Below are positions 1 to 6,795 of a DNA stretch of 46,325 bases, in pieces; the stretch's first letter is position 1, and the number at the start of each line of letters is the position of its first letter. Made by a program: the position numbers and the translations under genes. This stretch comes from JAUIAI01 sp049680625 (GTDB taxonomy: Bacteria; Pseudomonadota; Gammaproteobacteria; Burkholderiales; Burkholderiaceae_E): assembly GCA_049680625.1 (NCBI GenBank), contig JBAUID010000174.1, positions 1 to 46,325 of the forward strand, read 5' to 3'. The notes below the pieces were generated by a model, which did no database searches, was not told where the DNA came from, and was given only the letters and a program-made list of their open reading frames with translations.

Positions 1-695
1 GTGCCGCCTGTAACGAGAGTTTGTATGCCGGATCGAAAAACGGGCCTGTCGAACACGAGGCTCTTCAGCATACCAATGCACAGGAACATGATGCCCGCTA
101 GCACGGTACTCAGCACAAACTGCTGGCCGGTTGCCAACCCTGGCCATAGAAATGGGGTTAACGGGATCGTGCCGACAACGATGAATGCAATTCCTGTTGT
201 TAATGCCGAAGCGAGTGGCTTTGATGAAGGTTTGGCCAGGCCATGCTCTTCAGTCAGCATCGTTTCGATCCATAGCTCGCGATTGGCACAGATGGTATCC
301 ACAATCTGAGTAAGAACCTGCCCGTCAAACCCTTTTTTCTCGAATATCTGCCTAATTTCCTCGCGTTCTCCATGCGGCACTTCGCTGATATGCCTGGATT
401 CCGTTGCTCGAATGCTTTCTTCGTACTCATGCTGCGCGCGCTTCGATTCGTAATTGCTCACGGCCATACTAAATCCGTCTGCAAACAGATTGGCAAAGCC
501 CAGGATTAAGGCAACGGACATGCTTAATCCGGCGCCAACCGACCCCGAAACGACCGAAAAAGTGGTAACGCAACCGTCTATGCCACCGAGTACGGCATCA
601 GAGACGTTCTGAGATTTCGGGGATTGATTCAATCGCCTGGCAATTACCTCCGGGTGATGTTCTCTGAGCAAATCGTCGTGGGTTTTCTCTTTCAT
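1..695 (-). CDS. VIT1/CCC1-family metal transporter (partial, C-terminus outside window)
   Basis: Reading the minus strand from the ATG at 695 gives 231 residues that run off the left edge without a stop. The protein starts MKEKTHDDLLREHHPEVIA, and the first membrane region (about residues 38-80) carries the GGIDGCVTTFSVVSG and NLFADGFSMAVSNY segments. These are typical of the VIT1/CCC1 family, which moves Fe2+/Mn2+ across membranes. A charged cytoplasmic segment with an EEIRQIFEKKGF region follows, then further hydrophobic stretches (about 165-190 and 197-215). This loop corresponds to the family's metal-binding cytoplasmic domain. I see no strong ribosome-binding site. A 13-nt FNR-like dyad lies about 50-60 nt upstream. 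Family assignment is confident; substrate is inferred from the family only. Confidence 0.88.
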   Translation of the reverse strand, partial: MKEKTHDDLLREHHPEVIARRLNQSPKSQNVSDAVLGGIDGCVTTFSVVSGSVGAGLSMSVALILGFANLFADGFSMAVSNYESKRAQHEYEESIRATESRHISEVPHGEREEIRQIFEKKGFDGQVLTQIVDTICANRELWIETMLTEEHGLAKPSSKPLASALTTGIAFIVVGTIPLTPFLWPGLATGQQFVLSTVLAGIMFLCIGMLKSLVFDRPVFRSGIQTLVTGG

Positions 696-745
696 TGCGT
701 TGTTTTTCAACCTGGCTGGATTATTTCGGCCGGTGAAGACAATTG

Positions 746-758
746 TTGACTGTGTCAA
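746..758. promoter_or_regulatory. FNR-like dyad with 3-nt spacer (weak)
   Basis: TTGAC-TGT-GTCAA is a perfect dyad resembling an FNR/Anr box, but with a spacer of 3 rather than the canonical 4. It overlaps the stop codon of the 45-residue ORF and lies about 57 nt upstream of the metal transporter start. It may be a degenerate or chance site. Confidence 0.25.
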
Positions 759-892
759 AGACGCCCGAGCCAGGCTTCAACGTGTTGTCGGATCGAAAAT
801 AAATAAAGCGCACTGACGGCCATTACATTCAGAGCCCAATAAACTGCGTGTACGCGTTTGCGAGGTGAAAATCGCCATGATCGTTTAGTCAT
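755..892 (-). CDS. 45-residue single-pass membrane protein coupled to the ferric-reductase-like gene
   Basis: This short frame begins with an ATG at 892 that overlaps the end of the upstream oxidoreductase by 8 bases (ATGACTAA), an arrangement typical of translational coupling. It encodes 45 residues starting MTKRSWRFSPRKRVHAVYW. An arginine/lysine-rich N-terminus precedes one hydrophobic segment (about residues 17-35), and the tail is short and polar. The positive-inside rule suggests the N-terminus is cytoplasmic. No family was recognised. Same-strand overlap and a plausible membrane topology support a real gene, perhaps a small partner of the haem-containing reductase. It could be chance. 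Confidence 0.55.
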   Translation of the reverse strand: MTKRSWRFSPRKRVHAVYWALNVMAVSALYLFSIRQHVEAWLGRL

Positions 893-2204
893 AGTTAAAT
901 CTCTCGGCTAAAAGTCTGTCAGGTGATACACCGATTTCGACCAAAGTGTCTTCTACCGTGCTCATCATGGCCGGTGGGCCGCAGAGAATGAATAGCCATT
1001 GTCGGGTATGCGAATCATTTAGAATCTGACGAATTAATCTGGCATCAATGAGTCCACTATGCCCTGTCCAATCATCCGGCGGCTCGGCAAGTACCAGCTC
1101 AATCTGTGTGCCGTGAGTTTGAGAAATTGTCTGGAGTTCGTCGCGATAAACGACTTGTTCGGCTACCCGATTGCCGTAGATTAGAATCGTCTCGCGCTTG
1201 TCGTTCTCGTGGCATAGTTGGCGTAAGATGCCAATGAGTGCGGCAATGCCGACACCACCTGCGATAAACACAATGCCGGGTTCACTGCGTCCGGTCGTGG
1301 TCAGGTTGCCGTGTGGCCCGTCAACATATGCCCTGGCACCCGGCTTGATTTGCCCGACTGTTTGTGTGAAATCACCGAGTTCTTTGATAATAAATTGCAG
1401 TTCGGGCCCAGCCGCGGGGGGTGAAGCAATTGAGAAGGGGTTTTCTCGAAGCGAGAACGGGGTGTTTCCAATGTTCAGCCAGACGAACTGACCGGCGTCG
1501 TAGGTCAGCCCGGCGTGAACCTCCGGTTCAAGTGTCACTTCCCATACCCGCTTAGCAATCGGTAGCACGGATCGGACTTTCCACGGCCTGCGCCGCTGGA
1601 GGAAAGGCTTGACAAGGTAAATATTGGCCACTGCCCCGACGGCAATTAACGATAGTCCGATCCAGAAAAACATCAATTCGGGTGCCTGACTATAGCGGCC
1701 TAGCGTCAGTGTGTGATGCATGACCAGGCCGGCTACCAGCAACGCACCTATTCCATGGATGAGACGCCACGTCTCATATCGGTAGCTTAGATTCTTACGC
1801 TGAATAGCAAAGCCAATCACAACAGGAAGAAGGATCCAGGCCAGGACGCCCGTAGCGAGGCCGCCGGGGTCTGAGGCGAGTGTTAGCTGTCGGGAGATGT
1901 CCCAGGGGTAGGTTGGGCTGAACGGTGCTTGAAAGAGGTAGGGATGGATAAGCATCAGAACCAGTGCCGCACGGGCGACTAACTGATGAAATCGCATGGT
2001 TTTGTCCATTCCCAGGCGTGCGGACACCGATCGGAAACGACCGGATAACACAAACTCGGCAAGTATCACAGCAAACGCCAACATGCCGGCACCCGAAGCA
2101 ACTTCATCCCAGAAGGAGCGGGCAGGTAATCCCGTAAGCCAGGCCAGGATGAGCGGCAATAGCATCACGGTGGCATAAACAACTAAAAGTAACCGTGGAT
2201 TCAT
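885..2204 (-). CDS. Ferric-reductase-like membrane flavohaem oxidoreductase
   Basis: The 439-residue protein has a ferric-reductase-like membrane domain (residues about 1-200). Candidate haem ligands are His73/His87 and His150/His163, spaced as in two-haem FRD/NOX proteins. A ferredoxin-NADP reductase-like module follows: an FAD-binding segment near 251-262 (SLRENPFSIAS), a nucleotide-binding GGVGIAALIG near 316-325, and the terminal NAD(P)H motif LCGPPAMM near 404-411. It probably moves electrons from NAD(P)H through FAD and haem across the inner membrane; the acceptor is unknown. A 45-residue membrane protein overlaps its 3' end. The assignment is to the family, not to a specific ferric reductase. 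Confidence 0.88.
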   Translation of the reverse strand: MNPRLLLVVYATVMLLPLILAWLTGLPARSFWDEVASGAGMLAFAVILAEFVLSGRFRSVSARLGMDKTMRFHQLVARAALVLMLIHPYLFQAPFSPTYPWDISRQLTLASDPGGLATGVLAWILLPVVIGFAIQRKNLSYRYETWRLIHGIGALLVAGLVMHHTLTLGRYSQAPELMFFWIGLSLIAVGAVANIYLVKPFLQRRRPWKVRSVLPIAKRVWEVTLEPEVHAGLTYDAGQFVWLNIGNTPFSLRENPFSIASPPAAGPELQFIIKELGDFTQTVGQIKPGARAYVDGPHGNLTTTGRSEPGIVFIAGGVGIAALIGILRQLCHENDKRETILIYGNRVAEQVVYRDELQTISQTHGTQIELVLAEPPDDWTGHSGLIDARLIRQILNDSHTRQWLFILCGPPAMMSTVEDTLVEIGVSPDRLLAERFNYD

Positions 2205-2333
2205 GTCAGGCAGGAGGCTGTGATTGAGTGCATTGGGCGCATTGGCTTCATTGGCTTTCCATCTTGCACTGGGGTAGTGCTATCCGTGGGAATTGACATA
2301 TGGATCCGCGCAGTGATTGCATACGGATGCAGA

Positions 2334-2699
2334 CTATGTTCGTTTTGTCAGAAGTTGTGCATCACGGCGCAGGCTGTCGATCGTGTCCGATAACAGAAAA
2401 GTCGATCCGCTAAACCAACGATATAGCAGGAGAAGCAGCGCCAGGCCACTAGTCAGATAAACTATGCTAACGACCGAAATGGCCCAGAGCGGATGACTTT
2501 CCCAGTAATGAAAGATGAAACCCGCAGCGGCAAAAAAGCTGGCGCAAAACACTAGTAAAGTTGCAACGAAAGATAAACACAGTATTGCCGCCGTTCGCCA
2601 CACTGCTTCAACCAGATCAAGACCAATCAGTTCGAGCCGGGCTCGAATCATGTTGATACAGGTGGCACCCAGATTGGCCAGCGAGTCTGGTAGTGCCAT
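2334..2699 (-). CDS. YqjE-like / phage holin family (Holin-X-type) membrane protein
   Basis: A 121-residue protein with a short N-terminal amphipathic region, two strong hydrophobic segments (about residues 33-62 and 70-97) and a charged C-terminal tail. This is the layout of the YqjE/holin superfamily III proteins, which are not lytic genes in this setting. It starts only 3 bases after the stop of the DUF883 gene, so the two form an operon like yqjD-yqjE of enterobacteria. Those proteins are linked to stationary phase and membrane association of ribosomes; a role here is inference. Confidence 0.8.
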   Translation of the reverse strand: MALPDSLANLGATCINMIRARLELIGLDLVEAVWRTAAILCLSFVATLLVFCASFFAAAGFIFHYWESHPLWAISVVSIVYLTSGLALLLLLYRWFSGSTFLLSDTIDSLRRDAQLLTKRT

Positions 2700-2702
2700 C
2701 GC

Positions 2703-3032
2703 TTAGCGACGCCCGGCAATCAACCCAAGCAGCAGTCCAATGCCGACCCCGATTCCTATGCCGGCACCGGATGTTTCCCATGGGTGACGGTGGGCGTAAG
2801 CGTCGGCTTCACGAACGTAAGTACGCGCAGTGTCGGTTGCTGTCCGTTCCAATGCCTTGAGTTGCCCTTTGGCGTCCTGCAGGGTTCTCTCAAGTCGATC
2901 GCGCGCCTCGGTATAGCCCTGACCGGCATCTGCTACTTTGTGCCGCAAAATATTCTCGGTGTCTCGTACAACGAGTTTTAGGTCTTCGGCGAGGCGGCGG
3001 CGGTCTTCACGCAACATATCCATTTCATTCAT
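2703..3032 (-). CDS. DUF883 family (YqjD/ElaB-like) membrane-anchored protein
   Basis: A 109-residue protein with a long charged helical region (residues about 1-85, rich in Glu, Arg, Lys) and a C-terminal glycine-rich membrane anchor (GAGIGIGVGIGLLLGLIAG) ending in Arg-Arg. This is the DUF883/YqjD/ElaB pattern; family members are tail-anchored in the inner membrane and can bind stationary-phase ribosomes. The start ATG at 3032 has a purine-rich stretch (GGGAAAGAAG) directly before it. The YqjE-like gene follows after 3 bases. A weak FNR-like site (TTGAT-N4-CGCAA, 3095-3108) lies upstream. Confidence 0.87.
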   Translation of the reverse strand: MNEMDMLREDRRRLAEDLKLVVRDTENILRHKVADAGQGYTEARDRLERTLQDAKGQLKALERTATDTARTYVREADAYAHRHPWETSGAGIGIGVGIGLLLGLIAGRR

Positions 3033-3299
3033 CTTCTTTCCCTTGAACTGAAATTTACAGAATCTTTAGTTTGGTCTTATTCTCAGTTGCCGGTTTGATC
3101 TGGCGCAAACAAATTAACACGCGTATCGTCGCCGTTTTGGCTCTTGCGGTTCATTCGGTTCGTACCGTAATGTTTTGGAGTTGTTCGCAATGTTTCGACC
3201 CACTTTGCAGACTTCGTGTCAGCCTTTAAGCATTAGGAAGATGCGACCGATCGCGTGTCACCCGGGTGACACTATTCGGAGGTTTTTTCGCATTGACGT

Positions 3300-3487
3300 G
3301 ATGAAGGTATCGTGGAACCTGTTGCTGAACCGCGGCTGCCAACGAGCCCGATCAATGGCGGTTTCAGGCGGTCAGCGTGAGTTGTGTACGCTGTGCGATT
3401 CGGTTGGAGCGGGATCTGAAGGAAAACCCCGCTGGGGCTGCTCTGGCATTGGAGCTGCCTGACGAACTTGAAGCGTTGCGTAGGTAA
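3300..3487 (+). pseudogene. cbpM: Remnant of cbpM (chaperone modulator), frameshifted
   Basis: No intact frame exists, but two adjacent frames carry CbpM-like sequence. From 3300 one frame reads DEGIVEPVAEP, matching the family's conserved 'V(E/D)EGxxEP' segment. From 3356 a second frame reads WRF...IRLERDL..NPAGAALALEL.DELEALRR and stops with TAA at 3485. This matches the CbpM core, where a Trp-Arg-Phe strand leads into the RAxRLxRDLxxNxxGxALALxLLDE helices. An in-frame stop lies between them, so at least one frameshift is present. No cbpA (DnaJ-like partner) was found beside it. Recognition is by eye from family pattern. Confidence 0.6.
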
Positions 3488-3570
3488 GTCCCGACGCTGG
3501 ACACAAATTCTGACCTTGACCCTGGCCAGGATGTATTGTCTATGGGTCAGCGTTGATGCGCCAATTTTGA

Positions 3571-3587
3571 CGCCGCTTAAAGCGGCG
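3571..3587. terminator. GC-rich hairpin downstream of the 3600-4874 lipoprotein gene
   Basis: CGCCGC and GCGGCG form a 6-bp stem around a TTAAA loop, 13 bases beyond the stop of the minus-strand lipoprotein gene. On that strand the hairpin is followed by TCAAAATT, so the T-tract is poor. It may terminate that transcript; evidence is structural only. Confidence 0.4.
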
Positions 3588-3599
3588 CCTCAACTACCT

Positions 3600-4874
3600 T
3601 TATTGGGGTACAGGAACTGGCATCAACAATCGTGCGAAAAGGGCGCGGGTGGCGACGTCGTTAAACCCGACCTCGTTATGGGCACCTGATTTCTCACGAT
3701 ACCCAGGAGCAACTCTTCCACCTCGCTCGACAAGAACGCGGTCTACCGCCAGGGTATCGAATCTGGCCGGCATTCCTGTGAATGTCATCACGCGTGCATC
3801 GCCGAGTGTCTCGATCGCAAAATTACCATCACCCAGATACGTGCAATTACGGATTGATCCATCGCTGCGGCGCTGTAGACATTCGAAGAAGCTGACAAAA
3901 TTCCCACCGTCGAAGGCGATTCGCATACTGGGCTCGGGCAGATAGTAGTTTGCTGTGCCGATTGGGCGCACATCAACTCCCTGAAGTTCGCCAAATTCGA
4001 TTGTGCTCGGCCCCCACCACTCGTGCGGTGACACTGACATTTCTCCCAGTGAGTTGGTCGCTTGTGCATAAGAGCAAGGGGTGCCAAGCGCAACCGCGGT
4101 CAGATCCTCCAATGACACGGCTTCAGACGATAAGTCGTCTATTGTGGAACTGATTGCCGGGCTGCACGCTGAGTTACTGGCCGGTGTGCCGCCCGATGCG
4201 AGATCTGCGTTATATGCCCTGATATTGCTCGTATTGTTGTCGGCATAACGAACCGCGAAGGAGTCAACCGAGCTTACGACGTCTCGCTTTGTCGATCCGT
4301 CTGGGAATGTTGTCGACCCCAGATCAGAACTGTTGTTGGGGCCGTAATCGGCGAAATTAATAAAGCCATCATCACCCGGTTGCGCACGAATTTCGGCCAT
4401 TACATTGGTCATCAAACGGCCTGATATATCTGATTCAATCACTACCTCGGAACCAACTGCGTACATATCGCAGTAATTGAATTGTCGGTCAGAGCCGGCC
4501 GTGACCGGCCCAAGGGTTGTCCGGTAACCCTGCGCACAGGTTCGCCATTCGAACCCATTCCAATATAAGTCGTTAGCTTGCGCCGGGTTCGGGCTTGACG
4601 CCCAGGTATTTAACGAACCATTGGTATTGCTCACGTAGAGTTCGTAACGAGCGAAGTTACCATTAGCATCCGCCGTGGCATCCTGCGCCGTCTGCAATAG
4701 CATTTTGTATTGCCAGTTGCCGGTATTGGTATAAGTTAGTGATCTAAGCTCAACATTGGCAGTGCCCGGGTCGTCGCCATCGCCGCCTGTTCCGCCGTCA
4801 GCGCCGCCACAAGCGGCCACCACGGATGACGAAACCGCAAGAATTATCCATCGTAAGAACTTTTCCGAAACCAT
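3600..4874 (-). CDS. Lipoprotein of unknown function
   Basis: The 424-residue protein starts with a lipoprotein signal: basic residues, a hydrophobic core (about 8-19) and the lipobox VAAC with Cys22. A Gly/Asp-rich linker follows (CGGADGGTGGDGDD). The mature part is rich in Asn, Thr, Ser and aromatic residues and has scattered cysteines, suggesting a beta-rich extracytoplasmic fold. The tail (RALFARLLMPVPVPQ) is not a known anchor. I recognise no domain. It stands alone between the decayed cbpM and the DUF2788 gene. Confidence 0.75.
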   Translation of the reverse strand: MVSEKFLRWIILAVSSSVVAACGGADGGTGGDGDDPGTANVELRSLTYTNTGNWQYKMLLQTAQDATADANGNFARYELYVSNTNGSLNTWASSPNPAQANDLYWNGFEWRTCAQGYRTTLGPVTAGSDRQFNYCDMYAVGSEVVIESDISGRLMTNVMAEIRAQPGDDGFINFADYGPNNSSDLGSTTFPDGSTKRDVVSSVDSFAVRYADNNTSNIRAYNADLASGGTPASNSACSPAISSTIDDLSSEAVSLEDLTAVALGTPCSYAQATNSLGEMSVSPHEWWGPSTIEFGELQGVDVRPIGTANYYLPEPSMRIAFDGGNFVSFFECLQRRSDGSIRNCTYLGDGNFAIETLGDARVMTFTGMPARFDTLAVDRVLVERGGRVAPGYREKSGAHNEVGFNDVATRALFARLLMPVPVPQ

Positions 4875-4999
4875 TCGGCTCTCCCTGTATTTAGTATTTT
4901 GTTACACCCAGCTTATCCTATCTCAAACAATCTTCCGATCAGTCAGCCCGACGAGTTGTCATTGTTTGACATTGGTTGGATGCCCAGACGCATAGGTCG

Positions 5000-5209
5000 C
5001 TAAATGCCCAGGACCCACTGAATAAGGGCTTTGGCAAGAAAGCCGATCATTCCGAAAGCTAATGCAAGGAAAAGAACAAAGGTGCCAAATCTGCCGGCAT
5101 TGGATTCTCTGGCAAGTTGCCACACGATAAAAACCATGTACAGCATGAATGCCGACAAGCCAATAGTCAGCCCAAACCCGGCGATTTGCTCTTCGGTGAA
5201 ACCTAGCAT
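5000..5209 (-). CDS. DUF2788 family small membrane protein
   Basis: A 69-residue protein with two membrane segments (about 10-31 and 42-66) around a polar loop WQLARESNAGRFG. That length, topology and loop match the DUF2788 family of small proteobacterial proteins with no assigned function. Its start codon overlaps the end of the upstream DUF2189 gene at position 5209, so the two are co-transcribed and probably translationally coupled. Confidence 0.85.
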   Translation of the reverse strand: MLGFTEEQIAGFGLTIGLSAFMLYMVFIVWQLARESNAGRFGTFVLFLALAFGMIGFLAKALIQWVLGI

Positions 5210-6036
5210 TAGCGTGTTGTCGTTGCGGCAGGCCGCGCGGGTAAAAGCGTCACGTTAACCAGCTCGGTGTATGCATGCCAACTGGCATGACCAAGCAATG
5301 GCGCGATCACAATCAGGCCGAGCATTAAGGTCGCAAACCCGAGCAAGGTCAGCATCATGATAATGGCGGCCCAGGCAACCATAGTTACCGGGTTGGTCAA
5401 GACGGTTTGCCAGCTGATCAATACGGCTTGCCTTAGGGTAACGTGTCGGTCGAGTAACAAGGGCATTGACACCACGCTGGATGCAAAAATAGGGGCCGCA
5501 AGTAGCCCTCCAAGGGCGAGCCATGCTGCAAACAAACCGCTGTTCTGATTCAGTACAACCAGCTGCAGGAAGTCCATCGGTGTATTAATTGGCGCAGGTG
5601 AAAAAAGCGTAATAAGTGCTGCTGAAGTGATTACCCAACCAGTAGCAGCCAGCGCCAACAGAAATCCAAACTGCACCATGCGCCAGTAATCATTGCCAAA
5701 CTTGTTGATATGGTTGTGTTGCCAGTTCAGCCATGTTTTTGTCACCACCCCAAAGTTGACGGGTTCACCCAGAGTCAAGGCCCGGCTGAGTGCATAAAAA
5801 CTGGTTGCGATCACAGGCGCAATTACGAGGAATCCTGAGAAGGCGCCGGCCAGAAGCCAGAAGCGTTGATGTCCGAGCCCAAGCAATAGTGCGCCAAATG
5901 CTGCCAGCAAGAAGCCATGAAAATAGCTGACCGTTCCGACCTGGCGCAAATCACGCCAACCACGGGCCAGCCACATCAGTGGTTGGGTTAAGCCGACCGA
6001 TCGAACGAGATTTGGGGGCAGATTTGAGTCAGGCAC
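5209..6036 (-). CDS. DUF2189 family integral membrane protein
   Basis: A 275-residue polytopic membrane protein with about six hydrophobic segments (for example near 42-60, 64-88, 124-148, 165-190, 212-250). The N-terminal pattern 'WLARGWRDLRQVGTVSYFHGFLLA' falls in the region conserved in DUF2189, whose function is unknown. Translation starts at a GTG (6036). A perfect FNR box lies about 70-80 nt upstream. A TATAGT hexamer at 6077-6082 (minus strand) sits at class II distance from that box, so oxygen-responsive expression is likely. DUF2788 follows with overlap. Confidence 0.83.
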   Translation of the reverse strand: MPDSNLPPNLVRSVGLTQPLMWLARGWRDLRQVGTVSYFHGFLLAAFGALLLGLGHQRFWLLAGAFSGFLVIAPVIATSFYALSRALTLGEPVNFGVVTKTWLNWQHNHINKFGNDYWRMVQFGFLLALAATGWVITSAALITLFSPAPINTPMDFLQLVVLNQNSGLFAAWLALGGLLAAPIFASSVVSMPLLLDRHVTLRQAVLISWQTVLTNPVTMVAWAAIIMMLTLLGFATLMLGLIVIAPLLGHASWHAYTELVNVTLLPARPAATTTR

Positions 6037-6076
6037 AGTGGCGCAATTTTCTTCGGAAAGAAGTTGAAGATTTTAG

Positions 6077-6144
6077 ACTATAGGTCTCGTTTCGCAGAAC
6101 GTTTTGACTTGTGTCAATTGTGTATTCTGATGTCAGCTTAATAT
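6077..6144. promoter_or_regulatory. Divergent promoter with one FNR/Anr box and a -10 on each strand
   Basis: The FNR box TTGAC-TTGT-GTCAA lies at 6104-6117 (centre 6110.5). On the plus strand TAATAT at 6139-6144 would put the transcription start near 6151. On the minus strand TATAGT at 6082-6077 would put it near 6070. In both directions the box is centred about 41 nt upstream of the start, the class II activation geometry known for FNR/Anr. This suggests one box serving both the DUF2189-DUF2788 pair and the receiver gene. The box is seen; its use is inferred. Confidence 0.65.
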
Positions 6145-6176
6145 GGGGAGTCAGCAACTTTTTAGCAGGCTTCACG

Positions 6177-6347
6177 ATGACAACACCATTACCAAGGAGT
6201 ATGTCTTTTCCTGATCAACTTAGTCATATTCAGGGAAAAATGAAAGATCTTGCAGAATCAGCACCGGCGGCCAGCAGTGGTGTACGCAACGCATCTGCTG
6301 GATGCCATCGCCCAATTTGCCCAATTCGAACAAGTCAACTGACGTAG
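6177..6347 (+). CDS. Small hypothetical protein, possibly frameshifted
   Basis: An ATG at 6177, 26 nt downstream of the predicted FNR-dependent start, opens a 56-codon frame. Its first half (FPDQLSHIQGKMKDLAESAPAA) looks like an amphipathic helix, but the second half is Cys/Pro/Arg-rich and atypical. In a neighbouring frame the same DNA reads VVYATHLLDAIAQFAQFEQVN and then stops (TGA), which fits the first half better. Either the gene has suffered a frameshift or it is not coding. No family recognised. Confidence 0.3.
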   Translation: MTTPLPRSMSFPDQLSHIQGKMKDLAESAPAASSGVRNASAGCHRPICPIRTSQLT

Positions 6348-6353
6348 CTCAGA

Positions 6354-6734
6354 ATGACAGAGGGTATGGTCAGGTTGACCGTGATGTTAATCGACAAGTC
6401 ACCGCTGGTTTGCCAGCGGCTTCACAGTTCTCTGTCGACCATCGATGGCGTCTACGTTCTGGCGAAACTGCATGAGGCCGCCAACGCCCTCGAGGTTGCC
6501 GCCCGACTGGCGCCCGATGTAGTGATTCTGGATCCCAGCCTGAACGGTTCGGACGGGCGTTTGGTTCTTGAAAACCTTCGGGCTCGGGTGCCAAGAACTA
6601 AAGTTCTTGTGCTGACCACAGACTGTTCGCCGAGTAACCGTGTCCGGTTTTTGTCGGCCGGCGCATACGCCTGCATGGATAAGGCGCTTGAGCTTGATGT
6701 CCTTAAGGCCTTGATCGCACAATTGCGTAATTAA
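6354..6734 (+). CDS. Stand-alone response regulator receiver domain
   Basis: A 126-residue single receiver domain with no output domain. The phosphoacceptor aspartate is in VVILDPSL (about residue 60), the switch Thr in LVLTTD and the conserved Lys in CMDKALE. The usual pair of acidic residues near the N-terminus is reduced to one (MLIDKSP), so Mg2+ binding may be altered. ATG 6366 is an alternative start that trims four residues. The gene is downstream of a predicted FNR-activated promoter and convergent with the histidine kinase gene. It could be a phosphate sink or partner of that kinase; this is inference. Confidence 0.82.
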   Translation: MTEGMVRLTVMLIDKSPLVCQRLHSSLSTIDGVYVLAKLHEAANALEVAARLAPDVVILDPSLNGSDGRLVLENLRARVPRTKVLVLTTDCSPSNRVRFLSAGAYACMDKALELDVLKALIAQLRN

Positions 6735-6772
6735 ATCGCGTAATCAAATCGCGTAGTTAAATCGCGAAATTA
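6721..6772. repeat. Four tandem copies of a 13-bp unit spanning the receiver stop codon
   Basis: The units are AATTGCGTAATTA, AATCGCGTAATCA, AATCGCGTAGTTA and AATCGCGAAATTA. The stop codon of the receiver gene lies across the first two. The period (13) is not a multiple of three, so each copy presents a new frame and a stop. It probably arose by replication slippage; binding-site function is possible but unsupported. Confidence 0.85.
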
Positions 6773-6795
6773 GAGGGTGTTACCAGGGCGGATAC

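Noticed and set aside
1..309. Plus-strand frame of 102 codons at the left edge
   Set aside because: It is antisense to the VIT/CCC1-type gene, which has clear family motifs on the other strand.
3175..3689. Plus-strand frames of 95 and 73 codons
   Set aside because: They mix frames with the cbpM remnant and the lipoprotein 3' end; compositions are not protein-like.
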